Shown here piece by piece: positions 1 to 10,315 of a DNA stretch of 64,000 nt; position 1 is the stretch's first letter, and each line of letters begins with the position of its first letter. Position numbers and translations under genes: made by a program. The stretch lies in assembly GCF_905115235.1 (NCBI RefSeq), contig NC_051854.1:102879200-102943199 (forward strand), in the 5' to 3' direction. The notes under the pieces are model-generated. The model was given only the letters and a program-made list of their open reading frames with translations, did no database searches and was not told the origin of the DNA. Source of the DNA: Hermetia illucens. Lineage: Eukaryota; Arthropoda; Insecta; Diptera; Stratiomyidae.

Positions 1-94
1 TTTGTTTCTGCTGATGGTAACACAGAATTCGTTGCTACTCGATGAAGCGCCACATCCGCCTTCCCTAATTTGTCTGAAATCTAAAAATACAAAT

Positions 95-262
95 GCCTGG
101 ACCATCTGAATGCCTGGAAATTAAAGTTGTCATTCTGTGCCGAAATTCTCTCTGTGCTGCTGTATGGGTGCAGCAAAAAAGTGGGTCGCTGCTGTTGTCT
201 GAAAGTTCCAACCTTCCTTTACTCGTGTCTTCGTCATATCATTGCGGTAGATAATTTGATAA
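95..262 (+). mobile_element. LINE reverse-transcriptase C-terminal scrap
   Basis: One frame reads SVLLYGC followed about 25 residues later by CLRHIIA. This resembles the stretch after the RT palm in many LINE proteins, where LLYG.ETW is followed by F...CLR.I. The tryptophan is lost and the reading frame closes soon after. No ends are visible. It could be a chance match. Confidence 0.38.
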
Positions 263-297
263 GGCGACAGTAGCCGTGGATAAATCACTCACCCATA

Positions 298-785
298 ACC
301 ACAAACCGCAAGCTCGGCCCTTTAGGTATGAAAGGTTTTGTGTATTTTTTATGGAAGAATATTTGGGTGCCTAGCTGCTCCATTGGATACGTAACTAGTA
401 TGTACATTACTTAGTATTCATTTATAATTAATAACAATAATAATAATCACTGGCGCGACAATCCAATTGGACCAGGGCCTTGCAATTTGTTACAGCACTA
501 CATTTAGGAGCAATGTGGTTAGCATTGTACTCGCCCGTGATTATTACCTTAGTATCCGACATCCATTTTAGTGTGATATTAATATTTGTTTTGGGTTGCA
601 GTAAATTTACACAAAAGAGTCAAATTTGACTTACTAAAACTTCGTCAGTAATACTAGGATTTTTACCACATTTGAGGATATCATGTTCTAACATTATAAC
701 CTATATTATAAGTTAAGCTTAAGGAAGATTCCCTCTCAATTTCCCAAAAACAACGTAATATACTATTACTAACTTCATTTGAGCA
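298..785 (+). repeat. Hairpin repeat copy 1 (head half), interrupted by a SINE
   Basis: This carries the head shared with the copies at 32692, 38769 and 52872: an A/C-rich start, CGGAAGCT-like sequence, then ATGAAAGGTTTTGTGTA. It continues through TTTAGTGTGATATTAATATT and TAATATACTATTA, then stops where a LINE family 1 piece begins. The tail half with the GACAGACAGAC motif is missing. A SINE in the opposite orientation interrupts it. Confidence 0.7.
418..542 (-). mobile_element. tRNA-derived SINE, 5'-truncated, inside the hairpin repeat
   Basis: On the minus strand this matches the 3' half of the SINE at 10014: CAATGCTAACCACATTGC, then GGTCCAATTGGATTGTCGCG, then a degenerate (ATT)n tail. It is flanked by ATTACTTAGTAT (406-417) and ATTACCTTAGTAT (543-555), an imperfect target-site duplication. 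The hairpin repeat resumes afterwards, so the SINE is the younger insertion. Confidence 0.75.
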
Positions 786-1668
786 TATGTGGCTCAGTGA
801 CTTCTTCAATCGGGTTATTGAGGAAGGTAGAATGCCATCTAACTGGCAAGAAAGCACCACGGTTCCAATATAGAAAAAAAGGTAGTCCAGCAGAATGTCC
901 AAATTGCCATCTGATCCGACCGCTGCCCCTCACCATGAACATGATCGCATTTTTGGCAACCGTATTCGTGACATTGTTCAAGCGTTCGTAAATTAGACCG
1001 GGTTTGTCAAGAACTTTGGAATTTGTGGCGCAATACATGCTGCGTGGTTACTCATAGTCAAACACCGTGAGAAATAGCGCCCTCTTTATATTGCATTCCT
1101 GGATCTAGAGAAGGCGTTTGAACATGTGCCACACGAACTCATCTTTTATGCTTTACAGCAACACCCAGTGCCGGATAATTCGTGCGTTGGATTAAATTGC
1201 TCTACCACGACTCGAAAAGTATAGTTCGAAGTGTGAGGAGTATATCAAAACCGCTCCGTTGATGTTCATCAAGGATTTGCCCTCTCACCACTCCTCTGAG
1301 TTCTTGTTATGCATACTGTCATACGGGACATCCAATATTCAGCGCCCTATACAGTGCTTTATGCACAGTTTTTTTCCTGGCGTCTAATAGCAAAGATGGT
1401 CTCAAGCAACTTGTCCAAAAATGTAATGATCACTTCATGCAGCACGATCTCAGACTGAATTTGAATAAAACAGAGTTTTTAACGACTGATCCCCATGAAA
1501 TAGGCACTATCACTGTCAGTGACAGTGACCTGGCTAAAATTGAGCGATTTAAATATTTCGGATTAATGCTGTCAGCCAATGCTAATCAGTCACACATTAG
1601 CGCAACTTAAATAAAGTGGCGTTCCACAACTGGTGTTCTTCGAGATCGACGTACCAATCAACTCATCA
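786..1668 (+). mobile_element. LINE family 1 (RTE clade), old RT fragment
   Basis: Aligned by eye with the copy at 12662, this runs from the WLS(E/D)FFN region through the RT palm to the segment after KTEFLTT. It is heavily decayed, with several stops and small indels; the FADD-type catalytic box is damaged. The KAFDRVPHEL and HQGSALSPL regions are still recognisable. There is no tail and no target-site duplication. Confidence 0.85.
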
Positions 1669-2280
1669 AAAGGGGGGTTGAACTGCTTCCTAATATCCAA
1701 ATAATTACAGCTAAATTTAACTATTTCAATAAGCAGTTTAGTGGACATGTTGTATGACACATTAACATGCTCGAAATTAACAAAGTTATTGCACAGAATT
1801 TGGCTGAGAAGGACTTCCATATTCCCTTTCTTGAATTTTCACAGCATGGAAATCAGTCCTTCGTCATTGACATCTTCAATCAAAAGAGAAGCTGTGTTAA
1901 ATCAAAGTAGATAAATTAGAGGGGATTAAAAATAAACAAAACTAATATACCCGTTGTCTTATGATGCAAATCCACTAAAATTTAAAGTCTTTTTTTTTTC
2001 ACGATTTGAAAATTATGTAGAGCATTATCGGTGAGCCGTTTCCTATTCTGATAAACATTTTGTTTTATAGGCAAATGTGTCTTAAGTCCAAATTTTCGAT
2101 TCTACTTAATCACAAAACGATGATTATAGGCAAAACCCGACCTCAACGCCAAATTAACAGGGAGAAATCAAAATATAACCAAACCAAGGACAAACAGAAA
2201 TTCTCTAGTTCAAGCATTCAAGTTAGTCTTACCAAATACAGCTTGAGCACCACTGTACCATTTCGGGCTGATAAGAAAAT
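1669..2280. other. AT-rich spacer, nothing recognised
   Basis: The DNA is AT-rich. I see no coding pattern, RNA gene or repeat I can match elsewhere in the window. Confidence 0.5.
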
Positions 2281-3900
2281 GACGTACCAATTCCCAGGGT
2301 GGCGCTGACATCAGAAACCACCAACGGATCAGCTGTGAGAGTACGTCGCAACTCCGCTGACCTTCACTTCGATGTAGTAACGACGAACTCGCATGCGAGA
2401 GACAAACATTTCCTCTTTAACGTCAAACAAATGTCTACGTCATCGAACGGGCCTCCCGCAATGGCGCAATCGCCCTCCTCAACCGTCTGCCCCATCAAGC
2501 ACCCAAATAACTCTGGCTCGTGGAACCCATCGCTCAAGCAGCGGGCGCGGGGTTTCACCTCCCATAATACCGTTCAATGTGCGACACTCGCATCTCGGTT
2601 CAGCCGGCCACCGATATGTTCTATGCGCGAAGTAGCAGCGAGTCGATCACGACGGTTTGTGTTTTCGTGCGTTGTCAGTGATTGTGCGAGTGCGGGGCTT
2701 GTGATTATTGTTTTCGTTCGATCTCTGCTGATAAAAAGTCACCGCTCGGGTGCAATCACAAGTGCAGTGTGCTAGTGACCATAGTGTGGGGAATATTTCC
2801 AGTAGTAAAGCGTCTCGAGAAGTCGGAAACGAAACGCCCCTATCGCGGAGTAAACCTGACGGCAACGGATTTCTAAGGTTAGTCAATGACCTCTATTTGA
2901 CTTCTAGGTCTCGTTTGGCGGTTGAGCCGGTAGGAGCTGCCTTTTAAGGGAGTTTGTTGAACGAGCCATCGAGCAGGTACGCTGCTGATAAGGAGCCGAT
3001 TCTAAGTGGTGGTCGAACCTGGAATGTGAGCCTTTAATTCATGACGGGCAGGAAGACACTAAACGGGCAGCCAGAGACAGTGCGATCACCACAAAACTTC
3101 ACCTTAAAACCCATTCCATGTTACATGGGGCTTCCCCGGTCGTCACCTGCCTCGCCTACAGATTTAGCTTGTGCAAAAGGGTCCCTTTTGCAAATGCAAG
3201 CGTAAACAGCAACTTTTCCGACTCGCTAAATGCTTCAAATCGTGGACGCAAGGTACCCAATTGCGCGTGTTTGCCGCCAGCTGTGGATTTGCAACTTCGA
3301 GGACGTTTTGGCGACCTTTGGGCACTGCGCGCTCGCCAGAAGGTCAACTTTTCATTCACAATGTAAACGCAAATCGGTCAATTTCACGAGTTTCTTTTGC
3401 CATGTGTCCCGCTGCCAAGAATAAGACGTCCAAATTATACACGTTTTCGCTGCTGGTTCCCAAAATAACTTTTTCGGTCATTGACAAATTTCCTGTTGTG
3501 CATGCGGGCGGGCGGGGGTGTATGTCACGAGTATGCTGCGAGGACCGGCAGAGCAGGCAATGGAGACATGCACACGAATGGTGCCATATTCGAGGGCTAA
3601 ACCGGTCCATCGCCGGACCTCTGTTCCCCATTTTTTCGACTTCTTATTGCACTTTCGAGAGATTGCTCCGCGGCGACGTCTTTGGGGAACGAGTTCTTTA
3701 TATTTCTCGAACGTCTTCGTATTGAGCGTGAAGATTACAAACGACGATGGTAGTGGAAAGAAATGTCGGGACCAGGTTACTGAATGCTGGCCTCCTGGAA
3801 ATGCACTTGGGAGGGCATTTGTGGAGCACAAACTTATATTTACTTGTGGGAACAGAATTATAAAGCTTCAAAGCATTGTGAACCTGGCGATATTGTGAAA
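2281..3900. promoter_or_regulatory. CpG-rich block, candidate promoter / 5' exon
   Basis: Base composition shifts sharply to GC-rich, CpG-rich DNA between AT-rich flanks. Open frames exist on both strands (for example 2299-2775 and 3171-3725), but they are compositional: the translations are R/S/C/P-rich, overlap one another and show no domain. A fly Inr-like TCAGTG lies at 2675-2680 and a donor-like AAG|GTTAGT near 2877, which would suit a plus-strand 5' non-coding exon. The target gene is unknown; GlyS, about 19 kb away, is one candidate. This is inference from composition and two short motifs. Confidence 0.35.
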
Positions 3901-4016
3901 AGAGAAAAAAACATCATATTTTCATAAAGGTTGGTTGTAGTGCTCATTTGTGTAAATGGTCTAGACTAAATTAAGCAGTCATTGTCCCCACATGAAATTT
4001 CATCTGAATCTCCAGA

Positions 4017-6412
4017 TCATCATCATCAACGGCGTAACAACCGGTATCTTGCCTTAATAAGGAACTCCAGACATCCCGGTTTTGCGCCGAGGTCCACCAA
4101 TTCGATATCCCTAAAAGCTGTCTAGCGTCCTGACCTACGCCATCGCTCCATCTTAGGCAGGGTTTGCCTCGTCTTCTTTTTCTACCATAGATATTGCCCT
4201 TATAGACTTTCCGGGTGGGATCTTCCTCATCCATACGGATTAAGTGACCCGCCCACCGTAACCTATTGAGCCGGATTTTATCCACAACCGGACGGTCATG
4301 GTATCGTTCATACATTTCGTCGTTATGCAGGCTACGGAATCGTCCATCCTCATGTAGGGGGCCAAAAATTCTTCGAAGGATTCTTCTCTCGAAGGCGGCC
4401 AAGAGTTCGCAATTTTTCTTGCTAAGAACCCAAGTTTCCGAGGACTGGCAAGATCATAGTCTTGTACAGTAAGAGCTTTGACCCTATGGTAAGACGTTTC
4501 GAGCGGAACAGTCTTTGTAAGCTGAAATAATGAACCATGCGCGGATTTCATCATCGTAGCTGTTATCGGTTGTGATTTTCGACCCTAGATAGGAGAAATT
4601 GTCAACGGTCTCAAAGTTGTATTCTCCTATCCTTATTCTTCTTCGTGTTTGTGTTTGACCAGTGTGGTTTGATGTTGTTGGTTGATTCGTCTTCGGTGCT
4701 GACGTTGCCACCATATATTTTGTCTTGCCTTCATTGATGTGCAGCCCAAGATCTCGCGCTGATATCCGCCTGCTCGATCTGGATGAAGGCAGTTTGTACG
4801 TCTCGGGTGGTTGTTCCCATGATGTCGATATCGTCAGTATAGGCCAGTAGTTGGGTGGACTTGAAGAGGATCATACCTCTTGCATTTACCTCAGCATCAC
4901 GGATCACTTTCTCGAGGACCAGGTTAAAGAGGACGCATCATAGCGCATCCCCTTGTCGTAGACCGTTGCTGATGTCGAATGGTCTTGAGAGTGATCCTGC
5001 TGCTTTTATCTGGCCTCGCACATTGGTCAGGGTCAGCCTAGTCAGTCTTATTAATTTCGTCGGGATACTGAATTCTCTCATGGCCGTGTACAGTTTTACC
5101 CTGGCTATGCTATCATAGGCGGCTTTAAAGTCGATGAACAGATGATGCAACTGTTGTCCATATTCCAACAGTTTTTCCATCGCTTGCCGCAGAGAGAAAA
5201 TCTGATCTCCTGCTGATTTGCCTGGAGTGAAGCCTCTTTGGTATGGGCCAATGACGTTCTGGGCGTATGGGGCTATCCGGCCTAGCAAGATAGTGGAGAA
5301 TATCTTATAGATGGTACTCAGCAACGTGATACCTCTATAATTGCGGCCCTGTGTGATATCTCCCTTTTCATGTATGAGACAGATAATGCCTCGTTGCCAA
5401 TCGTCAGGCATTGATTCGCTGTCCCATACCTTGAGCACAAGTTGATGAACCACTTGGTGTAACTGGTCGCCTCCATATTTAATCAATTCGGCTGTAATTC
5501 CATCGGCTCCTGGCGACTTATGCTTTTTTAGCCGATGAATTGCACGGACTGTTTCTCCTAAACTTGGTGGTGGCAGTATTTGTCCGTCGTCTTCAGTTGG
5601 CGGGACCTCCAACTCGCCGATGTTCTGGTTGTTCAGTAGCTCATCAAAGTACTCAACCCATCGCTCTAATATGCCCATTCTGTCGGAAATCAGATTTCCC
5701 TCTTTGTCTCGGCAGGATGAGCATCGAGGTGTATAAGGCTTCATCCTGCTGATTTGTTGGTAAAACTTCCACGCCTGGTGCGGTTGCTCCCTGTACTTTT
5801 CTAGTTCACAGACTTGTTGATTCTCCCAGGCTTCCTTTTTCCGTCTGTGAAGTCGCTTCTCCGCTCGACGGAGTTCGTGATAAGTCTCTGCGCGTGCCCG
5901 CGTTCTTTGAGAATGCAACATTACTCGGTATGCGGCATTCTTCCGTTCCGTTGCTAGCTTACATTCATCTTCAAACCAGCCGTTCCGACTCGTTTTGCGG
6001 CGGGGGCCAAGTATATTTGTGGCCGTATCCATGATAACGTTCTTCACGTGATTGTGAAAATCATTTGTTGATGCTTCATCTCCAGGTCCTCTGTTGGCTG
6101 CGATTATTGCGGCATCCATTTCCCTCTTATAGGTGTCGCGGAGGGTTGTGTTGTGGATGGCTTCAGTGTTCACTCTCACCTGATTGTCAGAGGGGATTCT
6201 AGGTGGTATTGTTATTCGAGCTCGGAGCACCATGCCAACGAGATAGTGATCCGAGTCTATATTGGCCCCCCTATATGTTCTGACATTCATCAAGGCTGAG
6301 AGGTGGCGGCGTTCGATCAGACGTGGTCCCGTCTGGAGAGGCCCACGTATGTTTGTGGACCGCTTTCCGCGCAAACCAGGTACTTCCAACAACCATTTCG
6401 TGTGACCCTGCT
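4017..6412 (-). mobile_element. LINE family 2 (RTE-like), long 5'-truncated copy
   Basis: This is an endonuclease-reverse transcriptase retrotransposon read right to left. The largest open frame, 4938-6392, holds the end of the endonuclease (IDSDHYLVGMVLRARI), a basic linker, then RT motifs: KSPGADGITAELIK, GRNYRGITLLS, FIDFKAAYDSI and [10 protein letters not shown]. It is stopped by a TGA where a serine codon is expected. Other frames continue with YTDDIDIMG (YADD-like box), FSYLGSKIT, and the C-terminal RLRWAGHLIRM and GKPCLRWSDG. I count about four breaks. The 3' end is a short GAT repeat at 4017-4026, so the 3' UTR is almost nil, as in RTE elements. RTE-like is my placement from motif style; a related EN-type clade is possible. 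No target-site duplication was found. Confidence 0.88.
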
Positions 6413-6448
6413 AATTGAATAATCCGCAGTCCGTTATCATTTGTTGTT

Positions 6449-6692
6449 TTCAATGGTATGGTCACGTAATTCACGCTAACGAGAATTCCACAACCAGTAT
6501 TGGTCAGAACATCGAAAGCAATGGTAAACAACCAAAAAGCCGGTCAAAACAATGGTGGCTTGATGCGCTGGATGGGGATTTAAAGGTCTCGAGATTACAT
6601 CCTGATCAGGCATTTGATAAAATAAAATGACGATACCGATCACCACGAGCCGACCCCGCTAGTGAACTAAAGGCTGAAGAAAATGAAAAAGA
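6449..6692 (+). mobile_element. LINE family 1 (RTE) 3' end, 5'-truncated
   Basis: This covers the last part of the ORF (WYGHVIHANENS, then [36 protein letters not shown]) and the short 3' UTR ending in GAAGAAAATGAAAAAG. It abuts the 5' edge of the family 2 LINE within about 40 bp. It is typical of 5' truncation during target-primed reverse transcription. Confidence 0.85.
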
Positions 6693-6884
6693 TGTGAGGA
6701 GCGACGAGTGCACGACAGCTCCGTGTAATATAGCTAAAAATTCCATTGCCCTCTATTTTCTAGAAAGCGATTTAAATAAATCATTTGATGGAAAGACCTG
6801 TGTTGATAATGGTCAACCTCATACGCTTCACACTCTGAGTTTAATATTATTAGCGAATGAAAACAATTTAACCAACATCAAATA

Positions 6885-7265
6885 TAAAAAAGGGCTAGGG
6901 AGAATTAGATTCTTCTTGAATGGAATTTTAATATTTCACTCGAATTTCAATTATTCTCGTTAATTATGACGTCAGCATCTTATTTGTATGGCTTAGGATG
7001 CTGTTAATTAGCACGAAATTGATAAGTTTGAACTTCTATAACTTTGACACTAATAGTTGGATTTTCATGGAACTCGGCATGTGTATGCACAAGACTGTCC
7101 TCTATGCCGGTGCAAAATTTAGTTCACCTACGATGAACTTAAGGGGAGTTTTCTAGTCAATATCTAAAAGTTGATAATATACTATTAGTAAATTTATTTG
7201 AGCAGACACCGGAATGGGACATCTCTCGAAGATTAGATTTCACATTAGTGTTTTACACAAAACCT
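6885..7265 (+). repeat. Hairpin repeat, internally deleted copy A
   Basis: The head reads GGGCTAGGGAGAATTAGATTC and continues through TTATGACGTCAGCATC to TAGATTTCAC, then jumps straight to the terminal TTTACACAAAACCTTA. It lacks the roughly 400 bp middle present in the next copy, which starts where this one ends. No coding potential. Confidence 0.7.
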
Positions 7266-8050
7266 TAATAAGGGCTGCAAATAATTAGATTCTTCATAAA
7301 TGCGACTTTAATGTTTCACGCGAATGTCAATTATTCCCGGTAATTATGACGTCAGCATCTGATTTGCATGGCTTTGGAGGCGGTAAATTCGCGCGAAATT
7401 GCTAAGTTTGAACTGCTATAACTTTGGCGTTAATGGCTAGATTTCCACGAAATTTAGCACGTATATACAAAATATTGTCCTCTATGTTGGTACAAAATTC
7501 GGAAGTCCTAGGATGAATTTAAGGGGGGGGGGGGGTTTTCAGTAAATTTCTAAAAAGTAGTAATATACTATTAGTAAGTTTATTTGAGCAGATATCGGAA
7601 TGGGACATATTTTGAAGCCTAGATTTCACCTAGGCGCACCACCCTGATTTTTTTCGGATTTTTAGGTTGGGTAGTTTCCGAAAATGAGTCCTGTCTCACT
7701 TCAAGTGCGTACATTTTGACTCCTTACTCACGCACTTTGCAATTTATGCCAAAACTAATGTCAGTTTCGGAAAGTACAAATCGAAACCTTTCATTTGATA
7801 CCCTACACAACTATATCCGGTGAAAAGATTTTTTGAATCCCCCCTTTGCATGTGTGGGGAGCCCCCCCCCTTTAAACTCCACCTAAATTTATGCCACTCG
7901 CTGTATGCGTGAGATTTCATAGCTCCCATCTGTCCACCAAATTTCGTTCGGATCGGTTTAGCCGTTTTGGAGAAAAGTGTGTGTAACAGGCAGACAGACA
8001 TACATTGAATCGATTTTAATAAGGTTTTGTATTTACACAAAACCTTAAAA
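7266..8050 (+). repeat. Hairpin repeat, long copy B
   Basis: This non-autonomous element carries the marks that define the family. In order they are: a G-run (13 G near 7523-7535), TAATATACTATTAGTAA, a TTTTTTTCGGATTTTTAGG tract, TTTCATTTGATACCC, CCTTTGCATGTGTGGGG, ACCAAATTTCG, a GACAGACA motif, GATTTTAATAAGG, and a terminal hairpin whose arms AAGGTTTTGT and ACAAAACCTT face each other over about 5 bases. It lies head-to-tail with copy A and encodes no protein. Confidence 0.72.
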
Positions 8051-9003
8051 ATGAAAAGTCTTGAGAACGAATTTAGAAGTTTTCTATAAGAAAAAGTATC
8101 GTTTTTCGAATATTTGCAGTAGTTACCCGATAATCAGTTATTCGTGGTCCATATAGTAGTCCTTCATTTTCTTCGGAAATTCCCCTTGCATACATCTGCT
8201 CTAATTAACAATACTGGTGCCATGCCTAAGTCGCCTCAGTCGACTAATCCTCCACCTTTGTCTGCCACGCACTGTTCCAGTGCGTCTATAAAATATTGCA
8301 CCAACCCGATGACGTCTGGAAGCCAGCTTAACAACCACCTTCCATCCAAGGGACATGTTCCCTACTCAGCATCGGCTGCGCAATGCAGTTCTGACGATTG
8401 TGCCCCTGTGGCTCCATTAGCGCCACCGCACCCTTCCTCCTACCCATCATTGATGGCCACCACCGCTGAAGCGCAGGTTACACTTGCGGTCTTCCCGATC
8501 TCGTGTGTCACTTCCAAAGAATTCTGACCTATATCAGAAGCAACGCCAACTCAAATTTGTCACCTTTCTGATGTATGAAACTGACCAAGGATGGCTCTCC
8601 TGACCGAGTGATAGCTCCTTTCAAAGTGACTTCGATGCTATCGTACAATTTTCCTTTTGGCCACAGGAGTCTTCGTCAAGCCTTTTCATATAACTAAACT
8701 TTGAGAAAATTTCCGGCCTGCTTGCCTGCTTCATCGAACTTAAATGATTCAGACACCGTCCTGCGTCTTTTAATACAAGTGACGCAGACATTTTCAATGC
8801 GCCCTTCGCAGAGCTGGAAGTCTACTTCCATTCCCCGATTCCTAGACTTTGCCGAAGTGACAAATCACAACAGCTTGGCGCTTTCAATTTTTCTTCTTTA
8901 AGTAGTTTTAAGCATAGGTTAGGATTATTGCTTTCTCCTCCTCCTGAGGGCAATAAGTAATCAGAGTTTACTTTGTTTATTATCCGTTAAATAAATAAAT
9001 AAA
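8051..9003 (+). mobile_element. Possible LINE 3' end with (TAAA)4 tail
   Basis: The stretch ends in four TAAA units at 8988-9003, a common tail for I/jockey-type LINEs. The upstream DNA (8144-8527) is open in one frame, Ser/Pro/Thr-rich and without a domain, and could be decayed ORF1 or UTR. Nothing else identifies the family. The tail is visible; calling it a LINE is inference. Confidence 0.3.
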
Positions 9004-9584
9004 CCTGCTAACAGTATGAGCTTTCTTGCTGGACAATGAGCGTCCAACGGGTCGGCAAAAATTTGCTGACCAATTTTCAGATCCAACATTAACATGGTGT
9101 TCCAAAGCTATTTGAATTATTTTTCCACCTGAGTGCAAATGTTTTAGAGTTATGCCTGTCGAGTTGAACCATTAATTTGACCTAAGCCCATTGTTAAAAG
9201 CTCATCATTGGAGAGGCCTATATATATTGGACGGATTTATTTCTCAACTTCTTCATTGATCAATCGAGCAGGATGCTCGGAAAATTTCAATGCATTAGAA
9301 GATTCGGCTTAACGCCATTCGCACCAGCTATCGGCTCCTGCTGGACAATTTTTATGTCGAGGAGATTCATCTGTGGAGCAATAATGATCCAATGTTGTCA
9401 TTATAGCTTTTTTCATCTATTGGACAAAATTCATATTGAATTTAATGTCGCAACACTACCCTAGCACGAACTTTAGCTAATGTCTTAAAAGCCCGTTACC
9501 TTTTCAAGTAAAAATTCCGGCTAGGCGAGCATGCTATAGTGCAATAATGCGATCGCACTTTATTACCCGACACTCATCTGTCTT
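9004..9584. other. Spacer, nothing recognised
   Basis: No repeat or gene pattern that I can match elsewhere in the window. Confidence 0.4.
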
Positions 9585-9587
9585 TTG

Positions 9588-9915
9588 CTTTGTATCTACA
9601 CAAACCCTACTAAACTCTGTAGCTTCGTGCGAAAAAAAAATTCGTCTTTTCGACTATGTAAAGCGGGTTCCTCTCCCAATCCATGCAAAAGGAAGATGTA
9701 CATTTTTTTCACTGAATACAGTCATGTGTGGTATCAAATGGAAGGTCTCGATTATTATTTTGCAAAGCTGGCCTCAGTTCCGACATTTAATGCAGAAGGG
9801 CGGAGTGCAGTGGCTTTAAAGTGGTCATTTTTTCCGCGGATCAGCTCTCAGAAATTGCCCAACTGAAAAACCGGAAAGAAATCACAAAACTGCCACTATA
9901 TGGTTGGCCCTAAAA
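9588..9915 (-). repeat. Hairpin repeat, decayed piece in reverse
   Basis: Reverse-complemented, it shows the family order: TTTTCAGTTGGGCAATTTCTGA, CGAGACCTTCCATTTGATACC, CATGACTGTATTCAGTGAA and TTTTGCATG. Both ends are lost. The open frames across it are chance. Confidence 0.65.
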
Positions 9916-10013
9916 TGCCATCCATACCGATATCTGCTTAAAAAACATTCCGCTTTTATATGCAATAAGTGATATGACTTCATCTTGGATTTAAAGGAGG
10001 GAAGCGGAAATTG

Positions 10014-10304
10014 TTTCCAGATAGCTGAGTGGCTAGAGCACAAGGCTGTACGGAAAGTTGCGGTGAAAATCTCACTGCTGGCAGTGGAATTTGTATCTTT
10101 ATTTGACGTCGGATACCAGTTGACTCACCTGTGAATGAGTACCTGAGTCAAATCAGGGTAATAATCTCGAACGAGCGCAATGCTAACCAGATTGCTTCCT
10201 ACAGGGTACTGCAATCCTGTAGTATACCGTTACGGTCTTGAATGAAGTGCTCTAACACACTTCAAGGCCATGATCCAATTGGATTGTTGCCCTAACGATT
10301 AATT
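10014..10304 (+). mobile_element. tRNA-derived SINE, full length (291 bp)
   Basis: The head is tRNA-like, with an A-box TAGCTGAGTGG at 10022-10032 and a weak B-box (CGGTGAAAATCTC) about 40 bp on. The body has the conserved AACGAGCGCAATGCTAACC, TTACGGTCTTGAATGAAG and GATCCAATTGGATTGTTG blocks and ends in GATTAATT. AGCGGAAATTG (10003-10013) and AGCGGGAATTG (10305-10315) form an 11 bp duplication with one mismatch. It is the only copy here with the Pol III head. Other pieces lie at 418, 55664 and 62803. Confidence 0.87.
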
Positions 10305-10315
10305 AGCGGGAATTG

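Noticed and set aside
3171-3725. Long open frame as a gene
   Set aside because: It overlaps other frames of similar length on both strands in GC-rich DNA, is Arg/Ser/Cys-rich and shows no domain or splice pattern.
8144-8527. Ser/Pro-rich frame as a host gene
   Set aside because: No domain and no splice support, and it is followed by a LINE-like (TAAA)4 tail.
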